Source of the DNA: Krasilnikoviella flava
GTDB lineage: Bacteria > Actinomycetota > Actinomycetes > Actinomycetales > Cellulomonadaceae
Assembly (NCBI RefSeq): GCF_900167525.1
Contig: NZ_FUZQ01000002.1
Span: forward strand, 186,001 to 250,000
Length of the DNA: 64,000 nt
Direction: 5' to 3'
Shown here: positions 53,805 to 61,612 of the stretch, piece after piece
How the letters are laid out: each line of letters starts with the position of its first letter
How positions within the stretch are numbered: position 1 is the stretch's first letter
Program-made: the position numbers and the translations under genes
The notes under the pieces: generated by a model
The model's database searches: none
Told to the model about the DNA's origin: nothing
What the model saw: the letters and a program-made list of their open reading frames with translations, nothing else

Positions 53805-55865
53805 TCAGGCGGCGAGCTCGGGCGGCACGTCGTCGTCGTGCCGCACCGCGAGCGATGTCACCGCCCGGGTCAGGCAGACGTACAGGCGGCGCAGCCCGGG
53901 CTCGCGCTCGGTCTCCCCGGCCACGATCCCCGCCGGATCGTCGAGGACGACGTGGTCGAACTCCAGGCCCTTGGCCAGGGAGGCCGGGACCAGGTCGAGT
54001 CGTGCGTCGAACTCGGTGGCCTGGTCGTCGGCGGCGTCGGCGGCGCCGGTCTGGTCGTACGCCCTCACGTCCTCCTCGCCGACGACGGCGAACTCCAGCC
54101 CGGCGGCCAGGAGCCGGCGTCGGGCGACGTCCACGCCGGCGTCGGGCACGATCAGCCCCACCGAGCCGTCGCGTGCGAGCGCGGCCCGCACCAGCTCCTC
54201 TGTCGGCGCCGTGGTGAGCAGGAGCTCGCCGCGCGCCCGCCGTACGGCCACGGGAGGCGCGAGCTCGGGCGCGATCGTCGGCAGGAGGCGCGCCGCGTAC
54301 TCGATGACGTCCCCGGGCACACGGAAGCCTGCGGTGAGCTGCTCGACGTGCCCGTCGGGCTTGCCGAGCTGGTGGAGCGCGTCCGCCCAGGAGCGCACGG
54401 CCCACGGTGTGGTCGCCTGGGCGAGGTCGCCGAGGACGGTGAGCGAGCCCGTGCGGGCCCGGCGACCGAGGGCGCGCAGCATCATGGGCGACAGGTCCTG
54501 GGCCTCGTCGACGACGACGTGTGCCACCGAGGGCGCGCGCTCCAGCAGGTCGGCGAGCTCGTCGAGGAGCACGAGGTCGGCGAGCGTCCACCGGGCCGCC
54601 CCCGCGCTCCGCGGCGCCACGGCCCAGGCGAGGGTCTGGCGCTCGGCCGGAGTGAGGATGCCGTCGGACATCTCCGCGAGGAACTCCGCGTCGGCCAGCA
54701 GGCGGTGGAGCAGCCGGGCGGGCGCGAGAATCGGCCAGAGCGTCGCGGCGTAGTCCTTGACCGCCCTGGTGCGCGCCAGGACGTCCCACGCACGGTCGTC
54801 GAGCGCGTCGCCGCTTGCCTCGATCTGTTGCAGGATCCGGTGCGCCAGCGCGTACCGGAGCTGCTCCCGTCCGGCGTCGTAGCGCAGGTCGCGGCCCACC
54901 ACGTGCGCGACGGCGTCGCGGGCCTCGTGCGTCGGCACCCGCCAGCGACGGGAACCGCGCGGCAGGACGAGCGCTTCCCCGGGCTCGCCCAGGTGTGACC
55001 AGACGGCACGGCGCAGCACCTGCGCCATCCGGGCGTCGCCCTTGAGCCGGGCGGCCTCGGCCGGCTCCGCGCCGCGCAGGCGGCCGTGCGCGGCGACCAT
55101 CTCCTCGACCGTCGTCTGCCGGGCGTCGACCTCGCCGAGGGCGGGCAGCACGTCCCGGATGTAGCGCAGGAAGCTCGAGTTCGGCCCGACGACGATCATG
55201 CCGCGCCGCGTGACCTGCTCACGGTGCGCGTACAGCAGGTAGGCGGCGCGGTGCAGGCCCACGGCCGTCTTCCCCGTGCCGGGCGCCCCCTGCACGACGA
55301 CCGTGCGATCGAGGCCGCTGCGGACGATGACGTCCTGCTCGGGCTGGATCGTCGCCACGATGTCGCGCATCGGCCCGGTGCGCGGGCGCTCGATCTCCTG
55401 CTCGAGGATCTCCGAGTGCTCGGCCTCGGTCACGGCCGCGCCGGAGAGCGCCTCGTCCTCGAACCCGGTGAGGACGCCCCGCGCGAAGCCGTACCGGCGC
55501 CGGGCCGTCACTCCCATCGGGTCGTCCCGGGTGGCGCGGTAGAACGCCGCGCTCACCGGTGCGCGCCAGTCCACGACCAGCGGGTCGCCGGCGGTGTCGG
55601 ACACGTGCCGCCGCCCGACGTGGAAGACCTTGCCACCGGACGGCTCGTCGTGGTCCAGCCGGCCGAAGAAGAGCGGCACGTGGGGGTCGTCCGCGAGCTG
55701 CGCCAGGCGCCGGGCCAGCGTGCGCTCCAGTGCCTCGGCGCTGATCCGGTCGCCGGCATGGACGGTCAGCCCCGCCGTGCGCTCGCGCATCCGGGCGAGC
55801 TCCTCGCGCGCCCGTTCCAGGTGCGCCCGTTCCCGGTCGATCTCGGCGGGGGACACGGCAGGCAC
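53805..55865 (-). CDS. HelD/HelR-like superfamily 1 helicase-type ATPase
   Basis: UvrD-like P-loop protein of 686 residues. It has a coiled-coil N-terminus (RERAHLERAREELARMRERT), the HelD-type segment VGRRHVSDTAGDPLVVDWRAP, Walker A GAPGTGKT at 193-200 and Walker B VVVDEAQDLS. The N-terminal arm plus VDWRAP and the DEAQ box distinguish HelD-type proteins from UvrD/Rep helicases. Actinobacterial relatives (HelD, HelR) bind RNA polymerase, release it from DNA and can protect it from rifamycins. The GTG at 55865 has GGAGG six bases upstream. Confidence 0.88.
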   Translation of the reverse strand: MPAVSPAEIDRERAHLERAREELARMRERTAGLTVHAGDRISAEALERTLARRLAQLADDPHVPLFFGRLDHDEPSGGKVFHVGRRHVSDTAGDPLVVDWRAPVSAAFYRATRDDPMGVTARRRYGFARGVLTGFEDEALSGAAVTEAEHSEILEQEIERPRTGPMRDIVATIQPEQDVIVRSGLDRTVVVQGAPGTGKTAVGLHRAAYLLYAHREQVTRRGMIVVGPNSSFLRYIRDVLPALGEVDARQTTVEEMVAAHGRLRGAEPAEAARLKGDARMAQVLRRAVWSHLGEPGEALVLPRGSRRWRVPTHEARDAVAHVVGRDLRYDAGREQLRYALAHRILQQIEASGDALDDRAWDVLARTRAVKDYAATLWPILAPARLLHRLLADAEFLAEMSDGILTPAERQTLAWAVAPRSAGAARWTLADLVLLDELADLLERAPSVAHVVVDEAQDLSPMMLRALGRRARTGSLTVLGDLAQATTPWAVRSWADALHQLGKPDGHVEQLTAGFRVPGDVIEYAARLLPTIAPELAPPVAVRRARGELLLTTAPTEELVRAALARDGSVGLIVPDAGVDVARRRLLAAGLEFAVVGEEDVRAYDQTGAADAADDQATEFDARLDLVPASLAKGLEFDHVVLDDPAGIVAGETEREPGLRRLYVCLTRAVTSLAVRHDDDVPPELAA

Positions 55866-56026
55866 GGCTGACCTCCAGGGCGGCGGGTGGGAGCCGCAGG
55901 ACATTACCCGGTCGGGGTGGTGGGGGCAACGTCCCCAGCGACGGTGGATCGCGCCCTCGTCGCCGGGGCGGGGAGCGGATGTGATCTGCGTCGTCCCGGT
56001 TGGCATCCGAGCCAGGCAACCCTAAG

Positions 56027-56045
56027 TTAGGCCAGGCTGACCTCA
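56027..56045 (+). promoter_or_regulatory. IdeR/DtxR-type iron box
   Basis: TTAGGCCAGGCTGACCTCA matches 15 of 19 positions of the consensus TTAGGTTAGGCTAACCTAA. It ends 22 bp before the start of the siderophore operon. Iron-bound IdeR/DmdR would repress the operon in iron-replete cells. Confidence 0.8.
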
Positions 56046-56067
56046 GTTCGATCCCTCAAGGAGTCCC

Positions 56068-57624
56068 GTGACGAAGCCCTCCGACCTGCTGGGAGCCGCG
56101 ACCGCGGCCGACTACGCCGGCGCGCTGCACGCCGTGGTGGACGACGTGGCCGCCCGCGTCGCGACCGCCCGGCAACCGTTCTGCGGCGCGAGCCGCCGCG
56201 AGCTGCAGGCGCTCGTCGATGCCGTCGACCTCGACGGGCCGCCGGTCGGGACGCCCGACGCGCTGGCCGAGACCGCCGACCTCTACGCCTCGCACGCCGT
56301 GTGGTTCCACCACCCCGCCTACGCCGCGCACCTCAACTGCCCGGTCGTGGTCCCGGCTGTCGGGGCGGAGGCCATGCTCGCCGCGGTCAACACGTCCGTG
56401 GACACCTACGACCAGTCGACGGTCGCGACGCTGATGGAGCAGCGCCTGGTCGAGTGGACGGCGCGACGCATCGGCTTCGCGGCCGGGGACGGCGTGTTCA
56501 CCTCGGGCGGCACGCAGTCCAACCTGCAGGCGCTGCACCTGGCGCGCGAGGCCGCGCTCACCGCGCCCGACGGCGGCCGGCTCGGCGGGGCGGACCGCCG
56601 CGAACGCCTCGGTCGCCTGCGCGTGCTGGCCACGACCGCAGGCCACTTCAGCGTGGCGCGCTCGGCGCTGCTGCTGGGCCTGGACGACGACGCCGTCGTC
56701 CCGGTCGCCACCGACGCCGCGGGGCGTCTCGACCCCGGCGCGCTGGCCCGGGCCCTGGTCGACGTCGAGCGCGCGGGCGACGTCGTCATGGCGGTCGTCG
56801 TCACCGCGGGGACCACCGACCGCGGCTGCATCGATCCGGTTGCGCCCGTCGCGGACCTGTGCGACGCCGTCGGCACCTGGCTGCACGTCGACGCCGCGTA
56901 CGGCGGCGGGCTGCTGGTCTCACCGCGTCGCCGTCACCTGCTCGACGGCATCGAGCGGGCCCGCAGCGTCACGGTGGACTTCCACAAGACGTTCTTCCAG
57001 CCGGTGTCGTCCAGCGCGCTCATGGTCCGCGAGCCGGCGGACCTCGCCCGCGCGACGTGGCGCGCGGACTACCTCAACCCCGCCGAGGAGGCGGGGGAGC
57101 CCAACCCCGACCTCAACCTCGTCGACAAGTCGCTGCAGACCACGCGCCGGTTCGACGCGCTCAAGCTCTGGGCGACGCTGCGCGCCGTGGGCGCCGACGG
57201 GATCGGCGGGATGGTGGACGCCGTCTGCGACCTCGCGGCCGCCGTGCACGCCGACCTCACCAGCGACCCCGAGCTGCGCCTCCTGGCCACCACCGACCTC
57301 TCCACGGTGCTGTTCCGCTACCAGCCCGACGGGGTGGACGACGCGCAGGCGGACGCGCTGGTGCCGCGCGTGCGGCGCGTGCTCTTCGACTCCGGCCGCG
57401 CGCTCGTCGCGAAGACGGTGATCGACGGCCGCCCGTGCCTCAAGCTCACCCTGCTCAACCCCGACACCACGCTCGACGACGTGCGGGCGGTGCTCGACCT
57501 GGTCCGCGCCACGGCGCACGGGCTGCTCGCCGGCGAGGAGCTGCTCGCCGACGACGCGCCCCCGTGCCGCGGCACGCATCCCCGGCTCCCCGCCCGCACC
57601 CCGCTCTCGGAGGTCGCCCGATGA
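56068..57624 (+). CDS. desA: PLP-dependent amino acid decarboxylase, DesA-like (siderophore)
   Basis: Group II decarboxylase of 518 residues that should convert L-lysine to cadaverine, the first step of desferrioxamine synthesis. The PLP lysine is K307 in VDFHKTFFQPVSSS. Other fold-type I hallmarks are FTSGGTQSNLQALHLAR (phosphate binding) and the Asp of WLHVDAAYGGG. The GTG start follows CAAGGAG. The ATG of the hydroxylase gene overlaps the stop. A diaminobutyrate or ornithine substrate is the alternative; the DesB/C/D neighbours favour lysine. Confidence 0.88.
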   Translation: MTKPSDLLGAATAADYAGALHAVVDDVAARVATARQPFCGASRRELQALVDAVDLDGPPVGTPDALAETADLYASHAVWFHHPAYAAHLNCPVVVPAVGAEAMLAAVNTSVDTYDQSTVATLMEQRLVEWTARRIGFAAGDGVFTSGGTQSNLQALHLAREAALTAPDGGRLGGADRRERLGRLRVLATTAGHFSVARSALLLGLDDDAVVPVATDAAGRLDPGALARALVDVERAGDVVMAVVVTAGTTDRGCIDPVAPVADLCDAVGTWLHVDAAYGGGLLVSPRRRHLLDGIERARSVTVDFHKTFFQPVSSSALMVREPADLARATWRADYLNPAEEAGEPNPDLNLVDKSLQTTRRFDALKLWATLRAVGADGIGGMVDAVCDLAAAVHADLTSDPELRLLATTDLSTVLFRYQPDGVDDAQADALVPRVRRVLFDSGRALVAKTVIDGRPCLKLTLLNPDTTLDDVRAVLDLVRATAHGLLAGEELLADDAPPCRGTHPRLPARTPLSEVAR

Positions 57625-59027
57625 CCCGCACCACCGACCCTGCCGCCGACTGCACGTACGACGTCCTCGGCGTCGGCATCGGCCCGTTCAACCTGGGCCT
57701 CGCCGCCCTCGCCGACCCGTTGGACGACGTCGATGCCGTCTTCCTCGACCGGCGCGACGGGTTCAGCTGGCACCCCGGGATGATGCTCGAGGGCGCCACG
57801 ATCCAGGTGCCCTTCCTGGCCGACCTGGTGACGATGGCCGACCCGACGTCGCCGTACTCGTTCCTGGCGTTCCTCAAGGCGACGGAGCGGCTGTACCCGT
57901 TCTACGTCCGGGAGTCCTTCTACCCGCTGCGGGCCGAGTACGACCAGTACTGCCGGTGGGCGGCGGACCGCCTCTCGACCCTGCGCTGGGGGCGGGACGT
58001 CGTGCGGGTGGACCGCGACGCCGCCTCGGGCGACCTGGTGGTGACCGCCCGCCTCGCGGACGGGACGCTGGAGACCTACCGTGCCCGTCACGTCGTCCTC
58101 GGTGTCGGCACGACGCCGCGGCTCCCCGGCCCGCTCGCCGCCCTCGCGGCGCAGGCGGCAGGGAGCCCCGGAGCCGGTCCCGTCGTGCACAGCGCCGACT
58201 ACCTGCCGCACCGCGGCGCGCTGGTCGCGTCCGGGTCGGTGACCGTCGTCGGGTCGGGGCAGTCGGCGGCCGAGGTGTATCGCGACCTGCTCGAGGACGC
58301 CTCTCCCGACGCCCACCGCGTGGACTGGGTGACGCGCTCGCCGCGCTTCTTCCCGATGGAGTACACGAAGCTCACCCTCGAGATGACCTCGCCCGAGTAC
58401 ACCGACCACCACCGTTCGTTGCCCGCCGAGCTGCGCGACATCCTCGGGCGCGAGCAGCGTGCGCTGTACAAGGGGATCAGCGGCGACCTGGTCGACGACA
58501 TCTACGACACGCTCTACCGCAAGTCCGCCCTCGGGCGCGAGGTGCCGACCACGCTCCTGTCGGACACCGAGGTCGTCGCGGCGCGGCACGACCCCGACGG
58601 CGCGGGCGGGGCGGGGGAGTACGTGCTCACCCTGCGCCACGGCCAGCTCGGGACGACGGCGGAGCACCGCACGCGCGCCGTGGTCGCGGCCACCGGGTAC
58701 GGCTCGGGCGTCCCGGGGTTCGTGGCGCCCGGCCTGGTGGACCTGGACGAGCTGGGCCGCGTGGACGTGGCCCGCGACTACACCGCCGGCGCGGGCGGCC
58801 GCCTGCACGTGGGGGGCACGGAGGCGCACACGCACGGCGTCACGGCCCCCGACCTCGGCTTCGCCGCATGGCGGAACTCCGTGATCCTCGCGCAGGTCAC
58901 CGGCCGGGAGCCCTATCCGATCGAGCGGCGGACCGCGTTCCAGACGTTCGGCCTGCCCGGTGCGCGCGGCGGCGAGCCCGGCGCGGCGGCGACCGGCGCC
59001 CCGCGTGCCGAGGAGTTGGCGCGATGA
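57621..59027 (+). CDS. desB: Amine N-monooxygenase, DesB-like (lysine/cadaverine N-hydroxylase family)
   Basis: FAD/NADPH flavin N-hydroxylase of 468 residues. The FAD motif is VGIGPFNLGLAAL near residue 17; the NADPH-binding region is VVGSGQSAAEVYRDLL. The ATGYGSGVP motif and SPRFFPMEYTKLTLEMTSPEY are typical of IucD/DesB proteins. It should hydroxylate cadaverine to N-hydroxycadaverine. It is coupled to both neighbours by ATGA overlaps. Confidence 0.92.
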   Translation: MTRTTDPAADCTYDVLGVGIGPFNLGLAALADPLDDVDAVFLDRRDGFSWHPGMMLEGATIQVPFLADLVTMADPTSPYSFLAFLKATERLYPFYVRESFYPLRAEYDQYCRWAADRLSTLRWGRDVVRVDRDAASGDLVVTARLADGTLETYRARHVVLGVGTTPRLPGPLAALAAQAAGSPGAGPVVHSADYLPHRGALVASGSVTVVGSGQSAAEVYRDLLEDASPDAHRVDWVTRSPRFFPMEYTKLTLEMTSPEYTDHHRSLPAELRDILGREQRALYKGISGDLVDDIYDTLYRKSALGREVPTTLLSDTEVVAARHDPDGAGGAGEYVLTLRHGQLGTTAEHRTRAVVAATGYGSGVPGFVAPGLVDLDELGRVDVARDYTAGAGGRLHVGGTEAHTHGVTAPDLGFAAWRNSVILAQVTGREPYPIERRTAFQTFGLPGARGGEPGAAATGAPRAEELAR

Positions 59028-59094
59028 CGACCACGACGACAGCGACGACCACGACGACAGCGACGACCACGACGACCACGACGACAGCGACGGC
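59024..59094 (+). repeat. Thr-codon microsatellite at the start of the DesC-DesD gene
   Basis: About 70 bp of ACGACCACGACGACAGCG-type units encode MTTTTTATTTTTATTTTTTTTATA. It looks prone to slippage. Length changes in multiples of three would alter only the tail; others would break the frame. Confidence 0.8.
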
Positions 59095-61612
59095 CCGCCC
59101 CGCCCGCGTCGCCCCGGGCGCGGTGTCGCTCCAGCCGGTCGACCCGGCGCGCGACGCCGCCGTCGTGCATGCCTGGCTGGCCCACCCGGCGTCCGTGTTC
59201 TGGCACATGGGCCACCTGAGCGCCGCCGAGGTGCGCGACTACCTCACCGACGTCGCCGCCGACGCCGACCAGGACGGCTGGCTCGGCCGCGTCGACGGTC
59301 GCCCGGCGTTCTACGCCGAGACCTACGACCCGGGTCGCGTGCTGCTCGCCGGGATCCACGACGCCCTGCCCGGCGACGTCGGCATGCATCTGCTCGTCGC
59401 ACCGCCGCCCGACGACCCCGCCGACCGCAGGCCCGGCCTCACGGACGCGGTGATGGCCGCCGTCGTGCGCTTCTGCCTGGCACCGGACGGGCGCGGGGCG
59501 GCGCGCGTCGTCGTCGAGCCCGACGTCACCCATCGCGCCGTCGCCGTGAAGAACGCGGCCGCCGGGTTCCGTGTGCTGCGCGACGTCGAGGTGAACGACG
59601 GCGGCCGCACGAAGCGGGCGGCGCTCAGCGTGTGCACGCGCGGGGACTTCGCGGCCTCGCCGCTCGGTGTCCTCGCCGGCGTCGGGGACGCCGCCGCAGG
59701 CGACCTCGCCCCGCACCTGCGCCCGGACCTGGCGGAGCACGCCCACCGGCACCTGGCCGCCAAGGCGCTCGCGGAGCTCGCGCACGAGCGACTCTTCCGC
59801 CCCGAGCCGGACCCGGTCCCCGAGCGCCGCGAGCCGGACGGCGGCCCCGGGCCGGGGGTGGACACCGATCGTGCTCCCAGCGGTACGGGGCGGTACGTGC
59901 TGGCGATCGACGGCGTGACGTACCGGTTCGCGGCGCGCACGTTCGCCCTCGAGCACTGGGTGGTGGACCCGGCGTCGATCACGCGCACCGCGTCGGCGGG
60001 CGGCCACGACGTCGAGCTGCCCGTGGACGCGCTGGAGCTGGTCGCCGAGCTGCAGCCGTCGCTGCGGATCCCCGACGACCTCGTGGCGACCTACCTCGAG
60101 GAGCTGTCCTCGACGCTCGCCGCGGCGTGCGCCAAGCAGGAGCGGGAGCTGAACGGGGCGTCGCCCCAGGTCCCGGGCCTGCTCGCGGGGCTGGTGCCCA
60201 CGGCCACGGCGGACGACGCGGACGACGGGCCGGCCGGCGACGACCGCCGTCGCGCCGACGCGTTCCAGGCCGCCGAGGCCGCGATGACCGAGGGGCACCC
60301 GGGGTTTCTGGCGAACAACGGGCGGATCGGGTTCTCGCTCGACGACTACCGCGCGTACGCCCCCGAGCGGGGCGAGCGGATGCGCCTGGTCTGGCTGGCC
60401 GCGCGGCGCGAGCACGCGCACCTCGCCCTCGGCGACGGGCTCACGGAGGAGGGGCTGTACGGCGACGAGCTGTCCGGCGCCGAGCGGGCGGCGTTCGCCG
60501 ACCGCCTGGCCGGGCGCGGCCTCGACCCGGCCGACTACCTGTACCTGCCGGTGCACCCGTGGCAGTGGCAGCACCGCGTGCCGATCACGTTCGCCGCGGA
60601 CGTCGCGCGCGGCGACCTCGTGCCGCTCGGCCAGGGGGCCGACGCGTACCAGCCGCAGCAGTCCATCCGCACGATGTTCAACCGCACGCGGCCGGAGCGG
60701 CACTACGTCAAGGTGGCGCTCGCGATCCAGAACATGGGCTTCCTGCGCGGGCTCTCCCCGGCGTACATGCGTGCCACGCCGGCGATCAACGACTGGGTGG
60801 CGGCCGTCGTCGAGGGCGACGCCACGCTGCGCGCCGCCGGGTTCCAGGTGCTGCGCGAGCGCGCGGCGGTCGGGTACACCGGCGACGTCTACCACCGGAC
60901 CGCCCGCCCGAGCGCGCACCGCAAGATGCTCGCGGCGCTCTGGCGCGAGTCGCCGGTGCCGCGCACCGCGCCGGGGGAGCGGCTGGTCACGATGGCGAGC
61001 CTGCTGCACCGCGACGCCTCCGGGCGGTCGCTCGCGACGGCGCTCGTGCGCGCGTCCGGCGTCATGCCCGAGGAGTGGTTGCGTGCCTACCTCGACGCGT
61101 ACCTGTACCCGCTGGTGCACTGCCTGCGCGCCCACGACCTGGCGTTCATGCCGCACGGCGAGAACCTCGTGCTCGTGCTGCGCGACGGCGTGGTGCAGCG
61201 GGTGTTCATGAAGGACATCGGCGAGGAGATCGCCGTCCTCGGCACCCGGGACCTGCCGCCCGGGGTGGAGCGGGTGCGAGGGGTGGTCGACGCCGACGAG
61301 AAGGCGCTCGCCATCCTCACCGACGTGTTCGACGGCGTGCTGCGCCACCTCGCCGGCATCCTCGCCGTGGACGGCGTGCTCGCCGAGGACCGGTTCTGGG
61401 CGGTCGTGGCGGACGTCGTGGACCGGCACGGCGCCGAGCACCCGGACCTCGCGCGCCGCGTCGATCTGCGGGTGCCCCGCTTCGCGCACTCCTGCCTCAA
61501 CCGGCTGCAGCTGCGCAACACGCTGCAGATGGTCGACCTGACCGACCAGTCCGCCTCCCTCCTGTACGCGGGCACGATGGCGAACCCGGTGGCCGACACG
61601 AGGGCGCCGTGA
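59024..61612 (+). CDS. DesC-DesD fusion: GNAT acyltransferase and IucA/IucC siderophore synthetase
   Basis: An 862-residue bifunctional protein. Residues 1-24 are a Thr/Ala run. Residues ~25-215 are an AlcB/DesC-like GNAT domain (SVFWHMGHLSAAEV, then FCLAPDGRGAARVVVEPDVTHRAVAVK) that should acylate N-hydroxycadaverine with succinyl- or acetyl-CoA. Residues ~220-862 are an NIS synthetase with HPGFLANNGRIGFS near 425, YLPVHPWQWQ, KVALAIQNMGFLRGLS and a C-terminal FhuF-like HSCLNRLQLRNTLQMVD. DesC and DesD are separate proteins in Streptomyces. The fused layout would pass the acylated monomer straight to the condensing domain. ATG overlaps the desB stop. Confidence 0.9.
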   Translation: MTTTTTATTTTTATTTTTTTTATARPARVAPGAVSLQPVDPARDAAVVHAWLAHPASVFWHMGHLSAAEVRDYLTDVAADADQDGWLGRVDGRPAFYAETYDPGRVLLAGIHDALPGDVGMHLLVAPPPDDPADRRPGLTDAVMAAVVRFCLAPDGRGAARVVVEPDVTHRAVAVKNAAAGFRVLRDVEVNDGGRTKRAALSVCTRGDFAASPLGVLAGVGDAAAGDLAPHLRPDLAEHAHRHLAAKALAELAHERLFRPEPDPVPERREPDGGPGPGVDTDRAPSGTGRYVLAIDGVTYRFAARTFALEHWVVDPASITRTASAGGHDVELPVDALELVAELQPSLRIPDDLVATYLEELSSTLAAACAKQERELNGASPQVPGLLAGLVPTATADDADDGPAGDDRRRADAFQAAEAAMTEGHPGFLANNGRIGFSLDDYRAYAPERGERMRLVWLAARREHAHLALGDGLTEEGLYGDELSGAERAAFADRLAGRGLDPADYLYLPVHPWQWQHRVPITFAADVARGDLVPLGQGADAYQPQQSIRTMFNRTRPERHYVKVALAIQNMGFLRGLSPAYMRATPAINDWVAAVVEGDATLRAAGFQVLRERAAVGYTGDVYHRTARPSAHRKMLAALWRESPVPRTAPGERLVTMASLLHRDASGRSLATALVRASGVMPEEWLRAYLDAYLYPLVHCLRAHDLAFMPHGENLVLVLRDGVVQRVFMKDIGEEIAVLGTRDLPPGVERVRGVVDADEKALAILTDVFDGVLRHLAGILAVDGVLAEDRFWAVVADVVDRHGAEHPDLARRVDLRVPRFAHSCLNRLQLRNTLQMVDLTDQSASLLYAGTMANPVADTRAP

